Assembly (NCBI GenBank): GCA_030668485.1
Contig: DAOUTW010000045.1
Location: forward strand, 1 to 37,914
Source: Candidatus Zixiibacteriota bacterium
GTDB taxonomy: Bacteria; Zixibacteria; MSB-5A5; GN15; JAAZOE01
DNA length: 37,914 bases
Reading direction: 5' to 3'
Shown here: in pieces, positions 9,723-19,908 of the stretch
How the letters are laid out: every line of letters starts with the position of its first letter
Numbering within the stretch: position 1 is the first letter of the stretch
Made by a program: the position numbers and the translations under genes
Notes under the pieces: generated by a model
The model's input: the letters and a program-made list of their open reading frames with translations, nothing else
Database searches by the model: none
Told to the model about the DNA's origin: nothing

Positions 9723-9823
9723 CCCCGGCAGGTGCAACTGCCGGGGAATGCTTGCAGAAACGTTTCCTGAACGTGCCCTTTCGGGCTGCAGAGCTTGCAA
9801 GCGTATATTTGTTTATACGCTTG
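9723..9823 (+). other. Densely structured non-coding RNA-like region
   Basis: Within 100 nt there are four stem-loops: a perfect 9-bp stem CCCCGGCAG/CTGCCGGGG (9723-9731 with 9738-9746), ACGTT/AACGT, GCCC/GGGC, and a perfect 10-bp stem CAAGCGTATA/TATACGCTTG (9798-9807 with 9814-9823). An outer stem GCTTGCA (9750-9756) with TGCAAGC (9796-9802) would enclose the middle two, but it shares bases 9798-9802 with the last hairpin, so the two are mutually exclusive. No T-run follows the last hairpin. It lies in the gene-free stretch 9526-9999, in which I see nothing else except the terminator. I recognise no known RNA family, and its strand is assumed from the flanking genes. Confidence 0.45.
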
Positions 9824-9999
9824 TCAAAAGGCTTAGTCAAGTGGAAATGAGAAGTATTTTTTGAATATTTTCAAGAAGTATAAACTCATTGAAGCTCAAG
9901 ATTAAGCCCACAAGTTAGAATCTGCATGCATTCCCCCATGAAAGCCATCTGCCGGGTTGTTTTAAGCTAAGAAAAGATAACATCTTGGAAGAAACCAGC

Positions 10000-10173
10000 A
10001 TGGATGCTGCCCAGCAGATCATATCAGACTGGCAGGAATATTCTGACCGGTCTTTAACAGATGAGGACGTCAGAGAGATCGTCGAAAACCTCGATGGCTA
10101 TTTCTCTATTCTGGCTCGCTGGAAGCGCGAAAGGGAAGATGCCGAAAAGAAAATTCCGCCTGAATCGCATTAG
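10000..10173 (+). CDS. Small acidic protein of unknown function, first gene of the recombination cassette
   Basis: The 57-residue product begins MDAAQQIISDWQEYSD and is mostly predicted helical, with an acidic middle and a charged KREREDAEKK tail. An in-frame TTG at 9985 is possible, but the ATG at 10000 has GGAAGA 7 nt upstream and is preferred. The end overlaps the next gene by 35 nt, which suggests co-translation. I do not recognise a family; position ahead of an HTH protein and an integrase suggests an accessory role, but this is only context. Confidence 0.5.
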   Translation: MDAAQQIISDWQEYSDRSLTDEDVREIVENLDGYFSILARWKREREDAEKKIPPESH

Positions 10174-10585
10174 GGTCAGGCGCTCGTATTCGACCGCCGA
10201 AATCTGTGACCTTTTTAATTGTCATGTCCAGACTGTCCGCAACTGGCATCGGCGAGGAATGAAATCTATCGATCCGAACAATCGGCCTTTATTATTCATC
10301 GGAACCGAGATCAAGAGATTCTTATCCGAGCGTCAAAATTCTCGAAAAATCAAACTCAAAGAGGATGAATTCTACTGTCCCCGATGCCGCAATGCTCGGC
10401 AATCAATACCGGAGGAAATCGGGATATTTGAGACTGGAAGACAGATGGGAAAACATGATGAGCAAGTTCTAATCAAGGGTGAATGCAAAGAATGCAATTG
10501 TTCCCTAACCAGATTCGGTACAAAGAACGGCGTGAAAGGCACCTTTTTTGAGCGAATCATAACGCAAGGCAGTGGAAGATTATAA
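10139..10585 (+). CDS. HTH and zinc-ribbon DNA-binding protein
   Basis: The 148-residue protein starts at the ATG at 10139, which follows AAAGGGAAG; a longer frame back to 10061 only mirrors the upstream gene in another frame. A basic N-terminus is followed by a helix-turn-helix of MerR/excisionase style at about 17-42 (YSTAEICDLFNC, then TVRNWHRRG). A zinc ribbon is built from C80-x2-C83 and C116-x2-C119. It stands 49 nt ahead of the tyrosine recombinase. Such a protein could be a recombination directionality factor or a transcription regulator of the cassette; the sequence does not decide between them. Confidence 0.7.
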   Translation: MPKRKFRLNRIRVRRSYSTAEICDLFNCHVQTVRNWHRRGMKSIDPNNRPLLFIGTEIKRFLSERQNSRKIKLKEDEFYCPRCRNARQSIPEEIGIFETGRQMGKHDEQVLIKGECKECNCSLTRFGTKNGVKGTFFERIITQGSGRL

Positions 10586-10634
10586 GGTGACTCCATTGCT
10601 ATCTAAAACACTCACTTAGGGGAGGGCAAAAAGA

Positions 10635-11735
10635 ATGAAAATCAATGCCGGGAATGAGCGAATGAAACGGAAGTATTTCAAATGGTGCAGAGAAGCATTG
10701 GGCTTTTCAGATTCGACAATCAACAGTATTGAAAAATCGATATTGCTGTATGATGACTTCAGCAAAAATGCCAATTATGTGACATTTTCGGAGTCAGGGG
10801 CAACTCGTTTCAAAAAATGGATTTCTGACAGAAAGAACAATGGAAAATCGTTATCGGCCACTACGATTTATCATCACCTGCGTCATTTGAAAAACTTCTT
10901 CACCTGGTTATCCGGCCAAACAGGTTTTAAGTCAAGAATACGCCTGGATAGCGTTTCGTATCTTACGATGGATAAGAAAAAGGCCCGAGAGGCGCTTTCT
11001 CCAAAATCTGTGAAGGCTCCTACTTTGGAGTATGTTAAACAACTGACTGATTCGATTGAGATCAAGACCGAAATTGACCGCCGGGATCAGGCGCTTATAT
11101 CATTTCTTCTCTTGAGTGGTATGCGGGACAAGGCCATTGCAACACTACCCCTGGGCTGCTTTGACTGGAAAACTTTCGAAATCCGGCAGGACCCCAAAGC
11201 TGGTGTAGATACGAAATTCGGCAAGACCATCATATCTACACTAATTCAATTTGACAAAGGACTCATCAAGTATGTGGTCGAGTGGGCAGAATATTTGGAG
11301 AAGGACAAGTTATTTGGCCTTGCCAACCCTCTTTTCCCTCGAAGCAAGGTAGAGCAAATCAAAGGCGGTCTCACATTTATCTCTAAAGAGGTAGAGCCTG
11401 TCTTCTGGAAAGGAACCGGCAGTATCCGAGAAATCCTAAAAAAGAGGTCCACTCAGGCTGGTCTTGATTATTACTATCCGCACTCATTCCGTCACGCAGC
11501 AGTTGCTATTGCATTCAAGCACTGCCAAAACGGCGAACAATTAAAGGCAATCAGCCAGAATCTCGGACACAGCAATTTGGGGACGACAGTAATGTCGTAT
11601 GGGAACCTCGATGATTTCCGAGTGCGGGAAGTGGTTTCTGGTCTGGACTTTAGTCCTCATGAAAAACCTCAAATAAGCCGTGAGGAAATCGACAAGGCGA
11701 TTCGATTTCTGTCTGAGGTCAAAGAAAAGACTTGA
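10635..11735 (+). CDS. Tyrosine recombinase (phage-integrase family)
   Basis: The 366-residue enzyme has an N-terminal SAM-like core-binding region (about 8-105, with KSLSATTIYHHLRHLKNFF) and a C-terminal catalytic domain. Active-site residues are visible in order: R164 (SGMRDKA), H283 and R286 (HSFRH), H312 (LGHSN), and the nucleophile Y322 (MSYGN). The ATG is preceded by GGAGGG at 10621 with 8-nt spacing. It lies 32 nt ahead of a small Cro/CI regulator and upstream of a large serine recombinase, an unusual pairing. Family members cut and rejoin DNA through a 3'-phosphotyrosine and often integrate elements into tRNA 3' ends; a tRNA-Gln lies 1.7 kb downstream. All catalytic residues are present, so it is probably active. 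Confidence 0.92.
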   Translation: MKINAGNERMKRKYFKWCREALGFSDSTINSIEKSILLYDDFSKNANYVTFSESGATRFKKWISDRKNNGKSLSATTIYHHLRHLKNFFTWLSGQTGFKSRIRLDSVSYLTMDKKKAREALSPKSVKAPTLEYVKQLTDSIEIKTEIDRRDQALISFLLLSGMRDKAIATLPLGCFDWKTFEIRQDPKAGVDTKFGKTIISTLIQFDKGLIKYVVEWAEYLEKDKLFGLANPLFPRSKVEQIKGGLTFISKEVEPVFWKGTGSIREILKKRSTQAGLDYYYPHSFRHAAVAIAFKHCQNGEQLKAISQNLGHSNLGTTVMSYGNLDDFRVREVVSGLDFSPHEKPQISREEIDKAIRFLSEVKEKT

Positions 11736-11769
11736 CACAGTAAACATAAAACGATATATTACGATATAT
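11732..11769 (+). promoter_or_regulatory. Near-consensus, apparently leaderless promoter with direct-repeat operator
   Basis: TTGACA (11732-11737), a 17-nt spacer and TATATT (11755-11760) form an almost perfect sigma70 promoter. The expected start is 11767, one base before the ATG at 11768, so the message would have practically no leader, and no Shine-Dalgarno is visible. ACGATATAT is repeated at 11751-11759 and 11761-11769, across the -10 box and start codon. That is a plausible operator for the regulator encoded immediately downstream. Confidence 0.6.
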
Positions 11770-11961
11770 GAAACAGGAAGAGAAATTAATAGAGAACCTG
11801 GAAGAGTACCGATTGGAGAACCGGATCACTCAGCAGGAATTGGCCAAAATGCTCGATGTGGCATTTGTAACCGTTAGCCGATGGCTAAATGGACACCAAT
11901 TGCCAAACAAGATTCAGGCGTATCATATCAGGAAGCTGATTTCCGGCAAGGGACGGAAAAA

Positions 11962-11965
<4 letters not shown>
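11768..11965 (+). CDS. Cro/CI-type (XRE) HTH transcriptional regulator
   Basis: This 65-residue protein is essentially one helix-turn-helix domain: ITQQELAKMLDVAFVTVSRW at about 21-40, then LNGHQLPNK, with a basic GKGRKK tail. It starts right at the predicted transcription start of the promoter at 11732, and its stop overlaps the serine recombinase start by ATGA (11962-11965), so the two are translationally coupled. It probably represses its own promoter and thereby the recombinase, perhaps through the ACGATATAT repeats. The family call is firm; the autorepression is inference from layout. Confidence 0.85.
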
Positions 11966-13473
<1,508 letters not shown>

Positions 13474-13718
13474 TCTTTACTGGTCTCAATCAAACCAACA
13501 GTGATTCCAACTACGCAGGACTCAGTAAGTCGAGAACGGCGTCATCAGAGTCAACCGGCAGGTCAACCGAGCTATGTCAGTTACCAGTCATATCGACCGG
13601 AATACAGAATATATTTATTATTCCGCCCCTGTCAAGTCACATTTTCAACAAATACCCTTTATTCAAAGACCTCGAAAATCGACTGTCTGCCACCTTCAAT
13701 CTCCTGAGAAATATCGCC

Positions 13719-13747
13719 AAAAAAAAGGCCCGCCAAAAAGGCGGGCC
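13719..13747 (-). terminator. Intrinsic terminator of the giant BACON/cohesin gene
   Basis: The hairpin GGCCCGCC-AAAAA-GGCGGGCC (13727-13747) has eight A on its plus-strand left side, which are the U-run for minus-strand transcription. It sits 30 nt past the stop of the 13777-19143 gene. I see nothing else in the stretch 13474-13718. Confidence 0.9.
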
Positions 13748-13776
13748 CTCATATATATCAGTGCTGAATAACAGAA

Positions 13777-16700
13777 TTACTTGACCAGCATCATTTGCCT
13801 GGCCATACTCACACCATCGCCGATCAAGCGATAGGTGTAAATGCCGCTCGCCAGACTATTCCCGTAATAAGTGAAAGAATAAATACCGGCGGTCTTGCGA
13901 CCCAGATCGATCCGATCAACCACCTGCCCCGATACGTTGTAAACCTCGAAAGACAGCGACATAGCCTTGTCAACCGTGTATGATATCGTGGTCGAGGGGT
14001 TGAATGGGTTGGGATAATTCTGCTTCAGTTCCAGACTCATCGGCAGTAAATGGCCGTTCTCATCGACATCGGTGACATTGATTTCGAGGCTTCCATTATT
14101 GAGAACCAGTTCATAAGGATTACCGACCTCATCGGTCAATTCGCAACGTCCGGTAAACTCAAGCGGTACCGTAGTGCCCGGGCCGGGAAGAATATGAGTG
14201 TGCAGAATCGCCAGGGTTGCTCCGTCATCGAGAGTCAGAGGACTAAGGAAATCATCCCAAATGATATGAGCCTCGCCAGTGCCGCCGTTGACGGTCGGAT
14301 CGGTCATATGAGCCGATGATATGCTGTCGACCACCACATAAGCCACATCATAGGTGATATGGATTTCCACGCCGGCTACTGCATTGAAATTCGAGACCAG
14401 TATCGGGATATCCAACGGCCCGGAGGAATTGGCGACCAAGGACGGAATCGTTAGTTCGACACCGGCATAAGCGCGACTACTTGGTGCCGGCATATCCGGA
14501 TACCCGGTGAAGTTGACATCACCCATACGGACTCCGTAAAAGTCGACCATACTGACATCGCTGTTGGTGATCATTACGTCGCATGTCCTCGGAGCTGTCG
14601 ACCAATTGTCCATATCGAGCATACTCGCGGCATCGACAAAGGCCCAGTTACCGCTCGGAAGAGCATCCAGGTCGGCCAGGTAACGACGAATAATTACGAC
14701 ATCGGAAACAGTAACCGTGGCGCTATTGTTAACATCTCCGGCTATCATTTGGAACGGCGAATAGAACAGTTCCTCAAAAGCGATATGCCTGCGAATCTTG
14801 ATAACATCGGCTACCGAAACACCGGGATCGTCATCCGGGCGATCGGGATCAACCATATAACTGCCCGGAGCCAGGTCGGTGAAACGGTATTCACCCATCC
14901 CGCTCGTCATCTCCATGATCGACGCCCCACCGGTCAGATCAACAGTGACACCGGGGAAACCCATTAATGAATCGAAGTAAGGATCGGCAAACCAGACCGT
15001 ACCGGCCAGATCGTAATTGGATGAGATGACCATTAGATCACCACCGCAATAAATAACTCCGGTATAAGGTATCCCGTAAGGATCGGTGATCTCATTGATC
15101 CCGGCCCATTCCAACGGGCTGTTCTGGCCAACATCACCGATAACCGTGAACCACAGCGTCATGATCATTTCGCCCTGAGCGACCGTGATCGGATTGACAA
15201 TGTCATCCCAGACGTAATGCACCTGATTATCGGCAAAACCGATAGTCGGTCCGGCCATGTAACCGGAGGTAACCGAATCAGGTGACAGGACCGCCGGATC
15301 GTAATCGACATTGAACTGCAAACCGGCAACATCGGTAATTCCGTTAGTATACACCGGAACTCCAACCGGCATGCCCTGAGGTCCATCCACCTCGGCAATA
15401 TCGAAAGTGCACTCGTCGCAATTAACGATAAACAGCTTTAGCGTCACCATCTGCGGTGAATGAAGGGCTGCATCGGAAGTGACTACCACGTCCAGCGAAT
15501 GTTGACCGTATTCCAGCATGTCGGTCATAATTTCAAAGGTTACCATCGAAGGAGCGGTGCCGCTATGATCGGATAGCACAACAGCCTCAACAGCGTCAGC
15601 TATCCAGTCAAGGGTTTCATAACCGACATTGGTGACCTCAAATGATCCGGCAAGGATTTCGCCGCGACACACCTGACCGTAATCGATCATGTCCGGCGTC
15701 ACACTGAGAATCGGAACCGCACCGAGATTGAGGATAACTATCACCGGATAAGGAGTGTTGAAACCGTTCGACTCGAAAGTTGCCGTAGTTTCATAAGTCC
15801 CCGGCACCAGACCGGTAGTATCGATGTTGAATGTCACATCGTCAAATTGGTTGCCCGAAGCAGGAGTATTAAACAGCCAGTCGGCGCCATCGGCTACCGA
15901 CCACTCCAGCACTCCGCCGCAGGTGTTAGTGACCGGGAAACTGATCGACGGAACGATATCACCCAGATCAAACTCGAACACTACCGTATCGGTCGGGAAA
16001 TCGAAACATGGCGTATCGGATATGTCAATACCACCGGCCGTGAAATCGGTTTCTTTCGGATCGCCGACAGCATCGGTGAATTCAAAGATACCGTTCGGCT
16101 CGATAAACGTGCTGTCGATCGGCACGAACTGAGCCACGGCAGAAGCATCTACTGTGAAGAACATCCTGGCTATTACACCAGATCCGGGACTGAGAATCGG
16201 GCCGCCCATGGCAAAGCCGAAGATGTGGATTGTTCCGGCAGCGTTATCGATGGTGATGACGCTTTCATCCAGGGCCACCATCCGCGTGCCCTGGAACGAA
16301 ACCGAATCGCAGAAAACATCGGTATTCACAAAACTTAAAGGTAGCGAGAACTGACCGGTAAAAGTAGCGTTATCATATAAAACTTGGACTTCGACATGTT
16401 CACTGGGGAAGCCACTGACTGTCTCGATGAAAACATTATCGGTTGCAAAAACCGTCAGGCTGATCACCGTATGTTGCGGATCGTTGGTGGCTGCCGGATC
16501 GCTTACGAAAACGGTATCATAATAAGTTCCCGGCCCGATACCGATGATATCGAATGACAGATTAATCATTCCATCACCGGTTCCTGACGTGGGATCAAGC
16601 ATTACCCACCCGGTCTGATTAGAAGCGGTCCAATTAAGCGTCCCGCCGCCGGTATTGGTTATATTTATCTGTTCGCCGGCGAGCGTTCCACCTTCATACA

Positions 16701-19143
16701 CGGACAATTCTATAAGAGTTGGATCAAGCGCGATAGTGGAAGGAGGAGTGTTGATGGTTAACATCACCGGAACATCAACCGGACTGTTGGTCGCTGCTGG
16801 ATCGGAAACCGTAATCGTATCGTAATAAACGCCGGCTGGTAATAAAGCCACATCGAAAGCAAGAGTAACCGTGGCGTCGCCGGAACCGCTTGTCGGATTG
16901 AGCATGATCCAGCCGGAAAGATTGGCAACTGTCCAAGCTAATGTTCCGCCACCGACATTGGAAATCATCAAATCGTTGTCCGGCAAAATGTCGCCTTCAG
17001 TAATCGTATAATTAAATTCAATCGGATCAACCGCGATAACCGGTAGAGCCTCGATAGTAAACGTCACCGGCACCAGAACCGGACTGTTGCTGGCGATAGG
17101 ATCGGTAACCGTAATATCAGTCGTGTAAACGCCCGGCATGAGACCGGTCATATCGACACTAACCGTAACGCTGCCAGCACCCGTCCCAGACAGCGGAGTC
17201 AGATCCAGCCAGTCAGCAGCTTCGCTGACCGTCCATTCCAGTGTACCGTCACCGATATTGGTGATCGCCAGAGTCTGTGACGGAGGGTTGGCGCCGCCTT
17301 CAGTGGCGTCAAAATTGAATTCTGTCGGAGTCACGCTGATAACCGGAATCGGTATGGCATTGATCGTCAAAGTCACTACCGAATACTGCGGATTGTTGGT
17401 GGCATTGGGATCGGATACCGTAATCGTATCGTAATAAGTACCGGCTGTCAGGCCGCCAACGTCAAAGCTCATGGTTACCACACCGTCACCGGAACCGCTG
17501 GTGGGGACCAGAGTCATCCATGCCGTCTGATTGCCGGCGGTCCAGTTCAACAGACTGCCACCGACATTGCTGATGTTCAACAGATCGCCGGCCAGTCCGC
17601 CACCTTCGGTGATGGCATAGTTAAAGCTGGTCGGATCAAGAACGATGGTGGGGGGAGGAGATTCCACTTCAACCATCACCGCAGCTTTCTGAGGCGAATT
17701 GCTTGCTGCCGGATCGATGACGGTGATGGTATCATAATAGGTTCCGACCGTCAAACCGGCGACATCGAAACTCAGGGTAACCACCCCGGTTCCGGTTCCG
17801 CTGGTCGGGCTGATCATCAACCAGCCGGAGATGTTTGCGGCGCTCCAGTTGAGAGTGCCGCCCCCCCCGTTGGTTATGCCCAACATATTTGTGGGCAGGC
17901 CGTCACCCTCGGTTATGGTATAATTAAACTCTGTCGGGGTAAGAACGATCGCCGGAGGCGGTTCTTCGACCACCAGCATTACCGTCGAAGTCTGTGGATC
18001 ATTGGTCGCCGCCGGATCGGAGACCGTAATCGTATCGTAATAAGTACCTGCTGGTAGAGAGGCGATGTCAAAAACCATTGTTATAATACCATCGCCGACT
18101 CCACTACCCGGGGTACGTTCCAACCACGCTGATACATTACTTGATGTCCAGTTGAGTGTACCGCCGCCGCTGTTGGTTACTGATAGCTGATCGTTGGGTA
18201 ACGCGTCACCTTCCGTCACGGTGTAGGAGAAACTGGTGGGGCTGAGGACAATAGTCGGCGGAGGCTGTTCGATAACCAGCGTTACCGAGACGGTTTGAGG
18301 ATCGTTAGTGGCGGTGGGATCGGAGACCGTGATCGTGGCATTATATGTTGTCGCCGAAAGCCCGGTAATATCCACCGCAAGAGTAACTGATCCATCTCCC
18401 GCACCTGAGGTCGGTGTCAGTGTCAGCCAGTCGGCATTGTCATCAGCGGTCCAGTTCAGGCTGCTGGCGCCGACATTGGTGATGTTGAGGGTTTGATTAC
18501 CCGGATCAACACCCCCCTCGACGGCGTTAAATGTAAACGAGGTCGGAGCGAGGGCTATGGTCGGGTCGGTCTGCAGATCGCCATATCTCATTTCTCCCTG
18601 TTTTACCTGGGGAACGAAATTGAATCCACTGGTAAGGGTCAGCGCGAAATTTCCGGCCGGAGGATAGAAAGTGGAATCGAAAATTATGACCTGGTCAGTA
18701 GTAGCCGGATTGACCGAAAAATAGGCGGTATAGATAAGGCCGTCGCCGGCATGGAGATAATCTTCCATAATGATTACCATGCCTGCCTGCAGTCGTCGGT
18801 TAGTGTTGTCTATCGAAAAAAGCAGGGTATTTATATAATCGATCCGAGTGCCGACGAAAGAAACCGAATCGCAGACGATGTCGGGTGAATCCCATTTCAT
18901 AGGCAGGTTAAAACCGCCAATATCCTCGTCATTGTAAAGTGTCACCGGAACCACAAAACTGGTCGTCCCGAGGGGAATATCGGGAGCCTCAAACCTCACC
19001 GTATCGGGAATCCCGGGATCTTCCGCATCTGGGCCGTTGAAGGTGAGCTGTTGTAGGTCCGGTTCAATGCTGTTCTGCGCCGCGACAAATCCGCTCAACG
19101 CAAAAGCAAACATAGCTACAAAAAGGACAACCTTCATATTCAT
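13777..19143 (-). CDS. Giant secreted cohesin-like/BACON/dockerin protein with T9SS sorting domain
   Basis: The ATG at 19143 sits 6 nt after GGAGG; a TTG two codons earlier is less likely. The product is about 1,788 residues. In order: signal peptide (1-24); a cohesin-like domain (about 40-185); seven BACON-like repeats of about 100 residues (about 195-904; typical GGGTLNW...W...PTSGTGDG...GTYYDTITVSDPAATN); a second cohesin-like domain (about 904-1045); two diverged BACON-like domains (about 1045-1247); a third cohesin-like domain (about 1248-1380); an SdrD-B-like beta domain; a dockerin pair (about 1440-1500; DPGVSVADVIKIRR and GDVNNSATVTVSDVVIIRR); a fourth cohesin-like domain (about 1562-1695); and a C-terminal T9SS type A sorting domain (NYPNPFNPST, ending in YRLIGDG...QMMLVK). 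It should be exported by Sec, moved across the outer membrane by T9SS and held on the surface. Its ligand is unknown. Confidence 0.88.
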   Translation of the reverse strand: MNMKVVLFVAMFAFALSGFVAAQNSIEPDLQQLTFNGPDAEDPGIPDTVRFEAPDIPLGTTSFVVPVTLYNDEDIGGFNLPMKWDSPDIVCDSVSFVGTRIDYINTLLFSIDNTNRRLQAGMVIIMEDYLHAGDGLIYTAYFSVNPATTDQVIIFDSTFYPPAGNFALTLTSGFNFVPQVKQGEMRYGDLQTDPTIALAPTSFTFNAVEGGVDPGNQTLNITNVGASSLNWTADDNADWLTLTPTSGAGDGSVTLAVDITGLSATTYNATITVSDPTATNDPQTVSVTLVIEQPPPTIVLSPTSFSYTVTEGDALPNDQLSVTNSGGGTLNWTSSNVSAWLERTPGSGVGDGIITMVFDIASLPAGTYYDTITVSDPAATNDPQTSTVMLVVEEPPPAIVLTPTEFNYTITEGDGLPTNMLGITNGGGGTLNWSAANISGWLMISPTSGTGTGVVTLSFDVAGLTVGTYYDTITVIDPAASNSPQKAAVMVEVESPPPTIVLDPTSFNYAITEGGGLAGDLLNISNVGGSLLNWTAGNQTAWMTLVPTSGSGDGVVTMSFDVGGLTAGTYYDTITVSDPNATNNPQYSVVTLTINAIPIPVISVTPTEFNFDATEGGANPPSQTLAITNIGDGTLEWTVSEAADWLDLTPLSGTGAGSVTVSVDMTGLMPGVYTTDITVTDPIASNSPVLVPVTFTIEALPVIAVDPIEFNYTITEGDILPDNDLMISNVGGGTLAWTVANLSGWIMLNPTSGSGDATVTLAFDVALLPAGVYYDTITVSDPAATNSPVDVPVMLTINTPPSTIALDPTLIELSVYEGGTLAGEQINITNTGGGTLNWTASNQTGWVMLDPTSGTGDGMINLSFDIIGIGPGTYYDTVFVSDPAATNDPQHTVISLTVFATDNVFIETVSGFPSEHVEVQVLYDNATFTGQFSLPLSFVNTDVFCDSVSFQGTRMVALDESVITIDNAAGTIHIFGFAMGGPILSPGSGVIARMFFTVDASAVAQFVPIDSTFIEPNGIFEFTDAVGDPKETDFTAGGIDISDTPCFDFPTDTVVFEFDLGDIVPSISFPVTNTCGGVLEWSVADGADWLFNTPASGNQFDDVTFNIDTTGLVPGTYETTATFESNGFNTPYPVIVILNLGAVPILSVTPDMIDYGQVCRGEILAGSFEVTNVGYETLDWIADAVEAVVLSDHSGTAPSMVTFEIMTDMLEYGQHSLDVVVTSDAALHSPQMVTLKLFIVNCDECTFDIAEVDGPQGMPVGVPVYTNGITDVAGLQFNVDYDPAVLSPDSVTSGYMAGPTIGFADNQVHYVWDDIVNPITVAQGEMIMTLWFTVIGDVGQNSPLEWAGINEITDPYGIPYTGVIYCGGDLMVISSNYDLAGTVWFADPYFDSLMGFPGVTVDLTGGASIMEMTSGMGEYRFTDLAPGSYMVDPDRPDDDPGVSVADVIKIRRHIAFEELFYSPFQMIAGDVNNSATVTVSDVVIIRRYLADLDALPSGNWAFVDAASMLDMDNWSTAPRTCDVMITNSDVSMVDFYGVRMGDVNFTGYPDMPAPSSRAYAGVELTIPSLVANSSGPLDIPILVSNFNAVAGVEIHITYDVAYVVVDSISSAHMTDPTVNGGTGEAHIIWDDFLSPLTLDDGATLAILHTHILPGPGTTVPLEFTGRCELTDEVGNPYELVLNNGSLEINVTDVDENGHLLPMSLELKQNYPNPFNPSTTISYTVDKAMSLSFEVYNVSGQVVDRIDLGRKTAGIYSFTYYGNSLASGIYTYRLIGDGVSMARQMMLVK
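16440..18567 (-). repeat. Seven in-frame BACON-like repeats of about 300 bp
   Basis: Repeat starts fall near 18567, 18256, 17955, 17650, 17342, 17042 and 16738, a spacing of about 300 bp. Each encodes the same pattern from (T/V)IxLxPTxF to SDPAATN(D/S)P. The copies are clearly diverged in DNA, unlike the near-identical repeats at 1-1800, so this array is old or held by selection. Confidence 0.85.
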
Positions 19144-19341
19144 TATCAACCTCCGGTCACTGGTTTTTGCTATACAAAATCCCCACGAAGTATTCCTAAA
19201 GGAGACTATTTTTTTATCTCAAGATTATATTAATACTCTACCACTTAGCAATATAGCCTACTTTCATTGATTGTCAACATCGAATGAACGCCAGAAGTGC
19301 CTTATTTTTATACAGTTGCAAACTTTTGCGGCATTTGTAGT

Positions 19342-19731
19342 CTAAGACGCAGAACTCGTGTCTCTGTGGAGGAAAAAAAGGAATATTCCTGCAAAAAAAA
19401 CGCCCGCCGAATCGGCCACCACATCATAAAAATCGGCATGGCGGCCCGGTACAAACGATTGATGATATTCATCCGATACGGCGAACAGAATCGATATTGC
19501 CGCCGCCATAAAATATATGGTGAATCCTCTGGATTTGGGGGAAGAACCGGCCAGAGCACGGAAGGCCAGGAGCATGAAAACGAAATACTCAGCCGAGTGT
19601 ACCAGCTTGTCCAGATGATCGAAACCCAGGTCGGGAGTCGGCATTTTATGTATCGAAGATAATGCAAAGATGATACCGGCATACATTATGACCGGCAATT
19701 GATAGGCGGCAAATCGTCTCATACTTACCAT
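19342..19731 (-). CDS. VanZ-like membrane protein
   Basis: The 129-residue protein has about four membrane segments and the VanZ-family signature DKLVHSAEYFVF followed by DEYHQSFVPGRHADFYDVVAD near its third and fourth helices. The start at ATG 19731 (MVSMRRF) is chosen over a TTG at 19806, which has no ribosome site and would add a non-conserved stretch; ATG 19722 is also possible. The family was named from teicoplanin resistance but is mostly of unknown function in envelope biology. It is transcribed in the same direction as the giant gene at 13777-19143, 198 nt ahead of it, and divergently from the DUF819 gene. Confidence 0.82.
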   Translation of the reverse strand: MVSMRRFAAYQLPVIMYAGIIFALSSIHKMPTPDLGFDHLDKLVHSAEYFVFMLLAFRALAGSSPKSRGFTIYFMAAAISILFAVSDEYHQSFVPGRHADFYDVVADSAGVFFAGIFLFFLHRDTSSAS

Positions 19732-19908
19732 GATATATTGTATAACATCTTTTCCTCTTCTGCCATGATTATTATCGGCTGTTGGAATATATTGAAAGAC
19801 CGGCAACCAGACGTGACCGGCTTTTTTTTAAGAGAAGAATTATGATCTTGCGATTCGGCTGCGATTATCGTAATCTGGATAAACAAACTTTTTCCAAAAC
19901 GGGTAATA

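Noticed and set aside
19797-19830. GACCGGC...GACCGGC followed by eight T as a terminator
   Set aside because: The two GACCGGC copies are direct repeats; only a 4-bp CCGG pairing is possible, too weak for an intrinsic terminator.
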